Source: UBA7672 sp038326205
GTDB taxonomy: Bacteria > Pseudomonadota > Alphaproteobacteria > Caulobacterales > Hyphomonadaceae
Direction of reading: 5' to 3'
Length of the DNA: 64,000 nt
NCBI GenBank assembly: GCA_038326205.1
Contig: JBBQJV010000001.1
Span: 1-64,000 of the forward strand
Shown: in pieces, positions 1-7,496 of the stretch
Layout of the letters: every line of letters begins with the position of its first letter
Numbering within the stretch: position 1 is the stretch's first letter
Made by a program: the position numbers and the translations under genes
Notes under the pieces: model-generated
Database searches by the model: none
What the model was told of the DNA's origin: nothing
What the model saw: the letters and a program-made list of their open reading frames with translations, nothing else

Positions 1-93
1 CTGGCAGCGCGGGCTCTGGGACGGATTACCGGCGCTATCGACGCCGAGGACCTGCTGGACCGGATTTTCAGCCAGTTCTGCGTGGGGAAGTGA
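1..93 (+). CDS. mnmE: tRNA modification GTPase MnmE, C-terminal end only
   Basis: The first 30 codons visible are the C-terminal tail of MnmE (TrmE), cut by the window edge. The reading frame ends in the family's terminal motif, DRIFSQFCVGK followed by TGA. The cysteine in that F-C-[IV]-G-K tail is characteristic of MnmE. The protein is a GTPase that works with MnmG to place a carboxymethylaminomethyl group on wobble uridine 34 of certain tRNAs. mnmG, its partner, lies downstream on the same strand after an 800-base gap. Only the tail is seen, so nothing can be said about the G domain. Confidence 0.93.
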   Translation: MAARALGRITGAIDAEDLLDRIFSQFCVGK

Positions 94-101
94 ACGCGGG
101 A

Positions 102-117
102 CGTTTCACGTGAAACA
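102..117. promoter_or_regulatory. parS: parS-type ParB binding site 1
   Basis: The sequence cgtttcacgtgaaaca matches the 16-bp parS consensus tgtttcacgtgaaaca except at the first base; the central 14 bases are a perfect palindrome. It lies 8 bases after the mnmE stop codon. Three more copies occur within the next 3 kb, all beside the parAB operon that encodes the proteins expected to bind them. Confidence 0.9.
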
Positions 118-174
118 TCTGGTGCGGGTTTGGGGCGGGCCACCGTCCGCGCGCGTCAATCGCCTTTCCTCAAG

Positions 175-271
175 TGTCGTTCCGGACGTGCGCAGCACGA
201 TCCGGAACCCTGTGTTGTGATCGCCCCCTAGATTCCGGCTCTGTGCGCTTCGTGCTCCGGCCAGAATGACA
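175..271. repeat. imperfect inverted-repeat element, dispersed-repeat type
   Basis: The left end begins tgtcgttccgg and the right end finishes ccagaatgaca, which are near-perfect inverted copies. Inside are further related arms around two ccggaa/ttccgg motifs. I recognise this general pattern (tgtcattccgg ... ccggaatgaca) from short dispersed intergenic palindromes common in alphaproteobacterial genomes. That recognition is from memory and was not tested. No transposase is present, so it would be a non-autonomous element if mobile at all. Confidence 0.45.
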
Positions 272-791
272 GTGATGGGCATAATCCGGCATTCGGACAG
301 GCATCTGCCGTCCGGGATGCTGTGGTTCTGAGTTGATCTCGAATGGAGGGCTCGGTGGCCTCAAACAGCGGTATTGTCCCCCGGCTGACCTGGTTTGCCT
401 CCGGCGTGCGGGTCGGGCTGTTTAGACCCTATCCCCCGAAACGCGGGGTTTGGCCAAACCCTGGGTCTGGACCTGCTGCAGCGGGGCTTTCACCGCCGCA
501 GCCCCTGCGTGCGGCCGAGCCTCAACCCTTCTGGATTGTCAGCACGGACTTTCACGCTCACCTGCAGCCACCCCGCGCCGTTGAACAGTGACCAGCCGCC
601 CTCCTGCGCGCTGGATGAAGGCAGAATCACACGGAGGGACAAGTGTAGGATTGAGATATTGCTGATTCAGCGTTTTGGAACGGTTAGGGCGTTGAGTTTG
701 CTGGGGTCGGCTGGACGGGCCGGCGTGCAGATTCGGCGGATAAGTCGGGCACGCTTCCAGTTTGCGAGTTGATGACGACGGCGATCTGAAC
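272..791. other. long gap between mnmE and mnmG with no convincing gene
   Basis: About 520 bases between the inverted-repeat element and the second parS site. Short open frames exist on both strands, but none has a recognisable domain, a good ribosome binding site or compositional support; they are rich in Arg, Pro and Ser as expected from GC-rich non-coding DNA. It presumably carries the mnmG promoter. I see no DnaA-box cluster or AT-rich unwinding element that would suggest an origin. Confidence 0.5.
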
Positions 792-807
792 TGTTTCACG
801 TGAAACA
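792..807. promoter_or_regulatory. parS: parS-type ParB binding site 2 (perfect palindrome)
   Basis: tgtttcacgtgaaaca, a perfect 16-bp palindrome identical to the general parS consensus. It lies about 90 bases upstream of the mnmG start codon, in the mnmE-mnmG gap. Confidence 0.95.
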
Positions 808-894
808 CTTTGGTCCTGGCGTCTCGACGGATTGGCCCTTCCCCCTTAAATGACGGCGTAAATCAATATTGCTCCCTATCAGGCAGCCGCCGTC

Positions 895-2814
895 ATGAGC
901 GCAGATCAATCCCAAGGTACATTCGACGTCATCGTCATCGGCGGCGGACATGCTGGCGCCGAGGCGGCTGCGGCGGCGGCGCGTTTCGGGGCGCGGACGG
1001 CGCTGGTCACCCACAAGCTTTGGACCATTGGCGAGATGTCGTGCAATCCGGCGATTGGCGGGTTGGGCAAGGGGCATCTGGTGCGGGAGGTCGATGCGCT
1101 GGATGGTGTGATGGGCCGGGCGGCGGATCGCGCGGGTATCCAGTTTCGTATGCTCAACCGGTCCAAAGGACCGGCGGTGCGGGGGCCGCGCACGCAGGCG
1201 GATCGCAAGCTCTATCGCGAAGCGGTGCAGTCGATCCTGGGCGAGTACCCTAACCTCACCCTGATCGAGGATGGCGTTGAAGACCTGATCGTTGAAGACG
1301 GGGCGAACGGGGAAAGGGTTGCTGGCGTTGTCGGTCAGTCAGGCCGTTCCTGGAGGGCCGGTGCTGTCGTGGTAACGACGGGGACCTTCCTCAAAGGCCT
1401 GATCCATATCGGCGAGAAGCGTATTCCTGCCGGGCGTGTTGGCGAGGCGCCGGCGATCGGATTGTCGGATCGGCTGTATGGGCTCGGGCTGCAGATGGGC
1501 CGGTTGAAGACCGGAACGCCGGCGCGACTCAAGGGCTCGACGATCGATTGGTCGGATCTCGAAATGCAGGAAGCGGACGCCGAGCCGATCCCTTTCTCGT
1601 TTCTCAATGACAGGATCACGGTGCCGCAGATTGCATGCGGCATCACCTGGACGTCGGCCGAAGTGCACGCGGTGATCGGCGACAACATCCACAAGTCGGC
1701 GGTCTATTCGGGCGCGATTGCGGGGCGCGGTCCGCGCTATTGCCCGTCGATAGAAGATAAAGTGAAGCGGTTTGCGGACCGCGATAAACACCAGATCTTC
1801 CTCGAGCCAGAGGGGCTTCCAGATACTGAAGCTGGCGACACGATCTATCCAAACGGCATCTCGACGTCGCTGCCGGAGGACGTGCAAGAAGCTTTTATCC
1901 GCAAGATCCACGGGCTTGAGAATGTCGAGATCAAGCGGTTCGGCTACGCCATCGAATACGACTATGTCGACCCGCGTGAACTCGATCCGACCCTGAGCGT
2001 GAAACGCCTGCCGGGCTTGTATCTGGCGGGGCAGATCAATGGCACGACAGGCTATGAAGAGGCTGCAGGACAGGGCTTGATGGCTGGTCTGAACGCTGCG
2101 CGCTTTGCGGCGGGGAGCGATCCTTTTATCCTCGATCGGTCGCGCGCGTACATTGGCGTGATGATCGACGACCTCGTCACGCGGGGCGTTTCCGAGCCCT
2201 ATCGCATGTTCACATCGCGGGCCGAATACCGGCTGACGCTGCGGGCCGACAATGCCGACCAGAGGCTGACGGAAGAGGGTGTGAAGGCTGGCGTCGTGGG
2301 GAACCACAGGCGTGAAATGTTTCACGTGAAACGTTCACTGATTGACGGCGCGCGCGACAAACTCCTTACACTTACGCTGACGCCGAACGAGGCGCGGGTG
2401 CACGGCATCAACATCAATCTGGATGGCAAGCGCCGCAACGGACTCGACGTGCTGGCCTATGACGGCGTCGACTTCGCAAAGCTGCGCGGTGTCTGGCCGG
2501 AGCTGGCGAGTGTCACACCTCAAGTCGCCGAGCAGATGGAAATCGAGGCGGGGTATGCCGGATATCTCGACCGCCAGGAGGCGGACATTCTGGCCTTCCG
2601 GAAGGACGAGGACATGCGCCTGCCGGCGGACCTGGACTACCGCGCGATGGGCGGACTTTCGAACGAGGCGAAGGACAAACTTTCGAGCGTGCGGCCGGCG
2701 ACACTCGGCCAGGCAGCGCGCATCGAGGGCATGACGCCCGGTGCGATCACGGCGGTGCTGGCGAATTTGAAGCGGGCGGCTCGGAAGAACCAGGACAAGG
2801 CTGCGCAGGGGTGA
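895..2814 (+). CDS. mnmG: tRNA uridine-5-carboxymethylaminomethyl(34) synthesis enzyme MnmG
   Basis: A full-length 639-residue MnmG (GidA), the FAD-binding partner of MnmE. Together they make cmnm5U34 in tRNAs reading mixed codon boxes. The Rossmann dinucleotide-binding motif GGGHAGAE is at residues 17-24, followed by the family signatures MSCNPAIGGLGKGHLVRE (about 49-66) and GPAVRGPRTQADR. The C-terminal helical domain that contacts MnmE is present. The chosen ATG gives the usual N-terminus just ahead of the Rossmann strand. Oddly, residues 475-480 (MFHVKR) are encoded by a parS palindrome lying within the gene. The gene sits between mnmE and rsmG in the standard alphaproteobacterial partition locus order. 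Confidence 0.97.
   Translation: MSADQSQGTFDVIVIGGGHAGAEAAAAAARFGARTALVTHKLWTIGEMSCNPAIGGLGKGHLVREVDALDGVMGRAADRAGIQFRMLNRSKGPAVRGPRTQADRKLYREAVQSILGEYPNLTLIEDGVEDLIVEDGANGERVAGVVGQSGRSWRAGAVVVTTGTFLKGLIHIGEKRIPAGRVGEAPAIGLSDRLYGLGLQMGRLKTGTPARLKGSTIDWSDLEMQEADAEPIPFSFLNDRITVPQIACGITWTSAEVHAVIGDNIHKSAVYSGAIAGRGPRYCPSIEDKVKRFADRDKHQIFLEPEGLPDTEAGDTIYPNGISTSLPEDVQEAFIRKIHGLENVEIKRFGYAIEYDYVDPRELDPTLSVKRLPGLYLAGQINGTTGYEEAAGQGLMAGLNAARFAAGSDPFILDRSRAYIGVMIDDLVTRGVSEPYRMFTSRAEYRLTLRADNADQRLTEEGVKAGVVGNHRREMFHVKRSLIDGARDKLLTLTLTPNEARVHGININLDGKRRNGLDVLAYDGVDFAKLRGVWPELASVTPQVAEQMEIEAGYAGYLDRQEADILAFRKDEDMRLPADLDYRAMGGLSNEAKDKLSSVRPATLGQAARIEGMTPGAITAVLANLKRAARKNQDKAAQG
2318..2333. promoter_or_regulatory. 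parS: parS-type ParB binding site 3, inside mnmG
   Basis: tgtttcacgtgaaacg is 15/16 identical to the parS palindrome and lies inside the mnmG coding sequence, where it encodes the peptide MFHVK. It is a third copy within 2.3 kb, so chance is unlikely. It forces a short peptide into the protein. Confidence 0.9.
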
Positions 2815-2840
2815 TGCTTCCCGCGCGATAGATGGACCCC

Positions 2841-3000
2841 CTCCGTCTCGCGGCGGAGACGTCGCGATCCACCTCTCCCAGTCGCGTGGCGACTGAGGGA
2901 GGCAAGAGGCGCCGGTGCTTTGCCTCCATCACTTGCAACGCAAGTGGGGGGGTGGCGCGCCGCGCAGCGGCGTGACGGAGGGGGGTCTTCCGTTTGGAGA
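2841..3000. repeat. dispersed intergenic palindromic repeat, copy A
   Basis: The mnmG-rsmG gap is filled with nested G/C-rich palindromes. The stretch from 2843 to 2875 (ccgtctcgcg... to ...gatccacctc) matches 31 of 33 bases with 61908-61940 near the other end of the window. Both copies are followed by a gctgagggagg-like arm and a ggtgct...tcctc motif. This is a dispersed repeat of the REP/BIME kind and codes for nothing recognisable. The rsmG ribosome binding site lies at its very end. Confidence 0.7.
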
Positions 3001-3006
3001 TTTTCG

Positions 3007-3660
3007 ATGACCTGGCCGACCCACGATGAGGATGGTTTCGGGCCGGAGGATGCCGTCGGGCTGACCGGGGTTTCACGTGAAACACTGGGTAGGGTTCAAG
3101 TCTACCTCGAGGTGCTCGATGAGTGGCGGGAGCGAATCAACCTGATCGGGCCGGGCGAGGGACGGCACCTGTGGCGGCGGCATGTGCTCGACAGCCTGCA
3201 GCTGATCGAGCTGATTCCGGGGGACGCGGAAAAAATAGTCGACCTGGGAACCGGGGCGGGGTTTCCGGGTCTGTTGATAGCCTGTGCGATGGCGGAACGA
3301 CCGGGTGCGATCGTGACGCTGGTGGAGAAGAGCGTCCGAAAATCGCAATTCCTGCAGGCTGCTATCGATGAAGTAGGACTACGGGCCAAGGTCGTGAATG
3401 TGAGAATCGAGGAGGCGCCGCGGGAGCGGTATGACCTGCTCACGGCCCGGGCGCTGGCCCCTTTGCCCAAACTTCTGGGGTATGCCCACGCCTGGCTTAA
3501 ACCTTCCGGTAAGGCACTCCTGATGAAAGGTAAGGACACCGCCGCCGAACTGGCGGAGGCCCGCGCCGACTGGACCTTTGAAATGTCCGATCGTCCGAGC
3601 CTCTCAAGTCCGGAAGGGCGCGTGCTGGAAGTTTCATCGATCAACCCGCGGAGGGCATGA
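3007..3660 (+). CDS. rsmG: 16S rRNA (guanine(527)-N7)-methyltransferase RsmG
   Basis: A 217-residue RsmG (GidB), the SAM-dependent enzyme that methylates G527 of 16S rRNA. The SAM-binding loop VDLGTGAGFPGL is at about residues 78-89 and the preceding conserved E-R-INLIGPGE and RHVLDSL motifs are present. I start at the ATG at 3007, which has a ggag ribosome binding site 8 bases upstream; longer in-frame extensions run back into the repeat. Residues 22-26 (VSRET) are encoded by a parS palindrome, a feature seen in many alphaproteobacterial RsmG N-termini. The stop codon overlaps the parA start (ATGA), so rsmG, parA and parB form one operon. Confidence 0.95.
   Translation: MTWPTHDEDGFGPEDAVGLTGVSRETLGRVQVYLEVLDEWRERINLIGPGEGRHLWRRHVLDSLQLIELIPGDAEKIVDLGTGAGFPGLLIACAMAERPGAIVTLVEKSVRKSQFLQAAIDEVGLRAKVVNVRIEEAPRERYDLLTARALAPLPKLLGYAHAWLKPSGKALLMKGKDTAAELAEARADWTFEMSDRPSLSSPEGRVLEVSSINPRRA
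3069..3084. promoter_or_regulatory. parS: parS-type ParB binding site 4, inside rsmG
   Basis: ggtttcacgtgaaaca matches the parS palindrome except for its first base and lies in the 5' part of rsmG, encoding VSRET. It is the copy nearest the parAB genes. Confidence 0.92.
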
Positions 3661-4445
3661 TGCGTGTCATAGCCGTCGCCAACCAGAAGGGCGGAGTGGG
3701 TAAAACCACCACCGCCATAAATCTTGGAACCGCGCTTGCCGCCGTCGGCAAGCGCGTGCTGGTGATGGACTGCGATGCGCAGGGCAACGCATCGACCGGC
3801 CTCGGCATTGAGCCGACCGCACGGCGCAAGACCAGCTATGACGTGCTGGTCGGCGAGGGCACGATGGATCAGGCGATCCTTCCGACCAAGGTGCCGAACC
3901 TCGACATTCTTCCGGGCGATGAAAATCTCGCCGGTGTTGAGACACTTCTGCACGACAGCCCGCGCAAGAATTTCAAGCTGCACGACGCCTTTCAGGCCTA
4001 TCGTGCGGCCGGCGCGAAATACGACACTGTGTTGATCGATTGTCCGCCTTCGCTGTCGACGGTGACGATCAATGCAATGGTTGCCGCGAACGCCGTGCTG
4101 GTGCCGCTGCAGTGCGAGTTCCTTGCGATGGAGGGTCTCAGCCAGATCCTGCGCACGATCGAACTGGTGCGTTCGGGCCTCAATCCCGATCTCGAAATCC
4201 AAGGCGTCGTGCTGACCATGTACGACAAGCGGAACAACCTGTCGGATCAGGTCGCCACCGAAGTGCGGACATACCTGGGCTCCAAGGTTTACCAGACGGT
4301 CATACCCCGGAATGTAAGGTTGTCGGAGGCCCCGTCCTTCGGACTACCGGCCATACTTTACGACCATAAATGTTCCGGCAGCGAAGCCTACATCATGCTC
4401 GCCCAGGAACTGATGCAACGGGAACGCGAGAGGGTAGCGGCGTGA
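3657..4445 (+). CDS. parA: chromosome partitioning ATPase ParA
   Basis: A 262-residue ParA/Soj-type ATPase that moves ParB-parS complexes along the nucleoid during chromosome segregation. The deviant Walker A motif KGGVGKTTT is at residues 11-19 with the signature first lysine, and the Walker A' DCDAQGN and Walker B VLIDCPPSLS motifs follow. Two in-frame ATG codons lie at 3657 and 3660; the first overlaps the rsmG stop. Its own TGA overlaps the GTG start of parB by four bases, so the two are translationally coupled. Length is normal for the chromosomal form. Confidence 0.98.
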   Translation: MMRVIAVANQKGGVGKTTTAINLGTALAAVGKRVLVMDCDAQGNASTGLGIEPTARRKTSYDVLVGEGTMDQAILPTKVPNLDILPGDENLAGVETLLHDSPRKNFKLHDAFQAYRAAGAKYDTVLIDCPPSLSTVTINAMVAANAVLVPLQCEFLAMEGLSQILRTIELVRSGLNPDLEIQGVVLTMYDKRNNLSDQVATEVRTYLGSKVYQTVIPRNVRLSEAPSFGLPAILYDHKCSGSEAYIMLAQELMQRERERVAA

Positions 4446-5419
4446 ACCAACCTTTGAAACAGGCGCGGCTTGGACGTGGTCTTTCGGCCCTGCTCGGCGA
4501 CTATGCCGGCGCCCGCAATGCGATTGAGGCCGGCGCCGCCGAAGCGGGCGCCAACGGGGCGGGGTACAACATGACTAACGATGTTCCGTCCACGGAAGAC
4601 CTGTCGCCTTCAGAGATTGCGATCGATCGCATCGTACCGAACCCCAAACAGCCGCGCCGCACCTTTATCGAGGCGGAACTGGAAGAACTCGCGGAATCGA
4701 TCCGCACCAAGGGCGTGATCCAGCCGATCCTGGTTCGTCCCGATCCGGCCCAGCCGGAAATGTTTGAGATCATCGCGGGCGAGCGCCGCTGGCGCGCTGC
4801 GCGAAGGGCAGGCCTGTCGGTAATACCGGCGGTCGTCCGTGTGATGGACGATCGCGAGATGCTCGAGATCGCGATCATTGAGAACGTGCAGCGGTCTGAC
4901 CTCAATGCGGTGGAAGAAGCCGAGGCCTACAAGGCGCTGATCGACCGGTTTGGCCGGACGCAGGAATCGGTAGCGCAGCAAGTCGGCAAGAGCCGCGAGC
5001 ATGTCTCCAACACGCTTCGCCTTCTATCCCTGCCTGACGAGGTGCGCGAGCACGTACGCCAGGGCCGCCTGAGCGCGGGCCATGGCCGTGCGCTGCTAAA
5101 GACATCCGACCCATCCGGCTTTGCCCAGACAGTGATCGCAAAACAGCTTTCCGTTCGCGAGACCGAGGCGCTGTCGAAGGCTGACAAGACCGGCGGCAAG
5201 TTTGAGATCAAGACGGCCGAAGACAAGGACGTCGACACCAAGGCGCTCGAGCTGGATTTGCAGCGCACGCTTGGTCTGGATGTCGACATCCGCCACGTGA
5301 ACGGCAAGGGCGGCGAAGTGCGCATCAAGTATGCACAGCTCGAACAGCTCGACGAGATCTGCCGCCTGCTGTCGCGGCCCCGCATGGCTGCGAACGGTTC
5401 ATCCCCGCAGGACGACTGA
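4442..5419 (+). CDS. parB: chromosome partitioning protein ParB
   Basis: A 325-residue ParB/Spo0J, the CTP-dependent clamp that loads at parS and spreads. Starting at the GTG at 4442 gives the classic N-terminal ParA-contact peptide LGRGLSALLGD (residues 10-20). The CTP-binding arginine patch GERRWRAAR is at about 113-121, followed by the ENVQRSDLN motif, the helix-turn-helix (VAQQVGKSREHVSNTLRLL) and a C-terminal dimerisation region ending near the stop. A longer open frame upstream overlaps parA and has no family similarity. Its likely binding sites, four parS copies, lie within 5 kb upstream. Confidence 0.98.
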   Translation: MNQPLKQARLGRGLSALLGDYAGARNAIEAGAAEAGANGAGYNMTNDVPSTEDLSPSEIAIDRIVPNPKQPRRTFIEAELEELAESIRTKGVIQPILVRPDPAQPEMFEIIAGERRWRAARRAGLSVIPAVVRVMDDREMLEIAIIENVQRSDLNAVEEAEAYKALIDRFGRTQESVAQQVGKSREHVSNTLRLLSLPDEVREHVRQGRLSAGHGRALLKTSDPSGFAQTVIAKQLSVRETEALSKADKTGGKFEIKTAEDKDVDTKALELDLQRTLGLDVDIRHVNGKGGEVRIKYAQLEQLDEICRLLSRPRMAANGSSPQDD

Positions 5420-5444
5420 TCGTCCTTCAAACGCAAGACATCTT

Positions 5445-5472
5445 GCGGCCCGCGCTGGGCAGTGCGGGCCGC
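5445..5472 (+). terminator. hairpin after parB, possible terminator
   Basis: A 9-bp perfect stem (gcggcccgc paired with gcgggccgc) with a 10-base loop begins 25 bases after the parB stop. There is no clear T-run, so it may act as a 3' stabiliser or a Rho-dependent end rather than an intrinsic terminator. Confidence 0.5.
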
Positions 5473-5538
5473 TTGCGTGTCGCCCACAAAATTGCGCCGA
5501 GCAATGCAACCACGCGTCGGGCTGGTAGTTAATGAGAG

Positions 5539-5593
5539 GTCACGGCGCCTCTTCTATCCGTCCCCTCCGACCCCCCAGAAGAAGTGCCGTGAC
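5539..5593. terminator. inverted repeat between convergent parB and sugar dehydrogenase genes
   Basis: gtcacggc at 5539 pairs with gccgtgac ending at 5593, with further imperfect pairing (ctcttct with agaagaa) inside, giving arms of about 17 bp around a loop of about 20. It lies between the 3' ends of two convergent genes, the usual place for a bidirectional terminator, but lacks a T-run. Confidence 0.4.
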
Positions 5594-5666
5594 GCCTAAC
5601 ATTGATCGTCCCTGCAGAATCTTGCGGCGCGATCGTCCCCACCGATCGTGCCGCTTCATGTTTGAA

Positions 5667-7259
5667 TCAGGCAGGTCCGGGTTCCAGCTTGATCAGCACG
5701 CTGTCGGCCCCTTCATCCGTGATGGCGAAGACGTTGCCGTCGGGGCTCTGCTCCACGTCGCGAATGCGCTGGTGCAGGTCGAGCAGAAGCATCTCGCTGC
5801 GGATGACCTCCCAGTTCTCGTTGAAGACGATGCGCTCGATATGGCCTGTGCGCGGCGAGTTGCTCATACGCATGGCGCCGAGGAGGAGGTTGCCCTTCCA
5901 GCCGGGAAACTTGTCGCCGGTGTAGAAGACCATGCCGCTCGGCGCGATCGCGGGAACGTAGGAGAGGTGTGGGCGCGTCAGCCCCTCCTTGTAGGGGACG
6001 GGCGATACTTTCGGCCCGGCGTAATAGCGGCCGTCGCTGATGACCGGCCAACCATAATTTTGTCCGGCCTTGAGGATGTTGACCTCGTCGCCACCCTGCG
6101 GACCCATTTCGGAGACCCAGAACTCCTTGGTCCAGGGATTGAGCGCGAGGCCGAGATTGACGCGATGGCCGAGCGTGAAGATCTCGGGGTTGTAGCCCTT
6201 CCTGCCCGAGAAGGGGTTGTCGTTCGGAACCGTGCCGTCCTCGTTGAGGCGTAGTGTCTTTCCCGCAAAGTCGTCGGGCTTCTGGGCGCGACCGATCGAG
6301 TCGTCGGTGCCGACCCCGGGGCAGCCGATGGTGGCGTAGAGCTTTCCATCCGGTCCGAACATCAGCTTGGTGTAGAGCGCGTCGACATCGTCGCTGACGA
6401 AGATGTCCTTGCCATCGACGATGTCCTTTCCGTCCCAGCGGCCGCGAAAGATGGCGTTGTTGCCGTACTCGCCATGTGCGGGCTTGTGGTAGGCGAGGTA
6501 GATCAGGCCGTTGGTTGCAAAATTCGGATGCAGCTTGATGTCCATGAATCCGGTTGCAGTGCCGAGCATGGCGACTGTCGGTGTGCCAGCGATCGGCGTG
6601 GGATCGAGCGTGCCGTTGCGGACGATGCGAAGCGCGCCGGCGCGCTCGGCGATCAGCACGTCGCCAGTGGGAAGGAACTCGATCGCACGGGGAGACGTCA
6701 GCCCGCGAGCGATGACGGAGACGTGGAGCTTCGGCTGCTCCCATGATTCAAAGTCGAACGGTCCATCGCCGATCTTTGGATCGGCCCATGCGGCTGGGCG
6801 GGGGCCTTCCGGACTGTCGCGTTCGGCGCGGATGCGGCGCGCCGGGTAGGGGATGCCGTCGATATAGGCTTCGCGGTTCCGGCCGGTGGGGTCTGTGCTC
6901 TTGTCGGCGGCGGCGAGCTGTTTCAGCACCGCAGGAGGCGCCGACAGGAAAGTGATGACATGCGCGCGCTGGGTTTCATCGATCATGCCGGCGGGGACTG
7001 CCATCAGGCCATCGGGTGAGAGCGCCACGGAGACACGCTCGCGGCCGAGGGTGTGAAGCGTATCGAGCACGGGCGCAGTTTCATCACCGCCGCCGTGACA
7101 GGCAACGCAGTAGGTCTGGTAGACGTGCTGTCCTGCGGCGATTTCGGCGGTTACCAACGCGGTGGATGCCGCGGGCGCGTTCAGGTCTGACGTCGCGGTC
7201 GATGTGCAAGACGCCAGCGCCAGAACAGACGCGGCGAGCAGAAGTGATGCGTGTTTCAT
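5667..7259 (-). CDS. PQQ-dependent sugar dehydrogenase with N-terminal cytochrome c domain, lipoprotein
   Basis: A 530-residue predicted lipoprotein. The signal ends in the lipobox LALASC with the lipidated cysteine at residue 18. A haem-c site CVACH at residues 51-55 marks a short cytochrome c domain over about residues 40-115. From about residue 175 on it resembles the soluble aldose sugar dehydrogenase / glucose-sorbosone dehydrogenase beta-propeller, with GLTSPRAIEFLP, GFMDIKLHPNF and GPQGGDEVN motifs. Such enzymes oxidise sugars with PQQ and pass electrons to the respiratory chain; the fused haem would provide the first electron relay. I start at the ATG at 7259 because it has a gggga ribosome binding site and begins the signal peptide. 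The exact substrate cannot be read from the sequence. Confidence 0.88.
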   Translation of the reverse strand: MKHASLLLAASVLALASCTSTATSDLNAPAASTALVTAEIAAGQHVYQTYCVACHGGGDETAPVLDTLHTLGRERVSVALSPDGLMAVPAGMIDETQRAHVITFLSAPPAVLKQLAAADKSTDPTGRNREAYIDGIPYPARRIRAERDSPEGPRPAAWADPKIGDGPFDFESWEQPKLHVSVIARGLTSPRAIEFLPTGDVLIAERAGALRIVRNGTLDPTPIAGTPTVAMLGTATGFMDIKLHPNFATNGLIYLAYHKPAHGEYGNNAIFRGRWDGKDIVDGKDIFVSDDVDALYTKLMFGPDGKLYATIGCPGVGTDDSIGRAQKPDDFAGKTLRLNEDGTVPNDNPFSGRKGYNPEIFTLGHRVNLGLALNPWTKEFWVSEMGPQGGDEVNILKAGQNYGWPVISDGRYYAGPKVSPVPYKEGLTRPHLSYVPAIAPSGMVFYTGDKFPGWKGNLLLGAMRMSNSPRTGHIERIVFNENWEVIRSEMLLLDLHQRIRDVEQSPDGNVFAITDEGADSVLIKLEPGPA

Positions 7260-7341
7260 GAATTCCCCGGATCTGTTTTTCGTATTGAAGGGGGAATTGC
7301 GCGCACAGTCACGCTGCGATGCGGTAGAGGCGCGATCTGTT

Positions 7342-7381
7342 CGCTTGCGCTTCGGTTGTTGTCCCGACCGAAGCGCAAGCG
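7342..7381 (-). terminator. perfect 15-bp hairpin downstream of holA
   Basis: cgcttgcgcttcggt at 7342-7356 is perfectly complementary to 7367-7381, with a 10-base loop. It lies in the gap between the end of holA and the start of the sugar dehydrogenase gene, both on the minus strand. No T-run follows in either direction, so it is either a weak or Rho-assisted terminator or an mRNA-stabilising structure. Confidence 0.55.
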
Positions 7382-7496
7382 GAGAGCCGGGAACCATTGA
7401 ACCGGTATCATGCTGGATGAAAGGGTCCCGGATAGCCGCTGTGCGGTTTGCGAGATGACAAGCTGGGATGAAAGCGCCAACGATGGGTTGCCACCC

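Noticed and set aside
94..894. Chromosomal replication origin near mnmE
   Set aside because: No DnaA-box cluster or AT-rich unwinding region seen; in Caulobacterales the origin lies elsewhere, several kb from parS.
2920..3006. N-terminal extension of rsmG back to 2920
   Set aside because: The extra residues are encoded by the dispersed repeat, and the ATG at 3007 has the ribosome binding site and the conventional N-terminus.
3102..4202. Long minus-strand open frame (366 codons) across rsmG and parA
   Set aside because: It is antisense to two well-supported genes, is Arg/Ser/His-rich, and has no recognisable domain; long antisense frames are expected in GC-rich DNA.
5713..6744. 343-codon minus-strand frame overlapping the sugar dehydrogenase gene
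   Set aside because: It is a shifted frame of the dehydrogenase gene and is Arg/His-rich with no domain.
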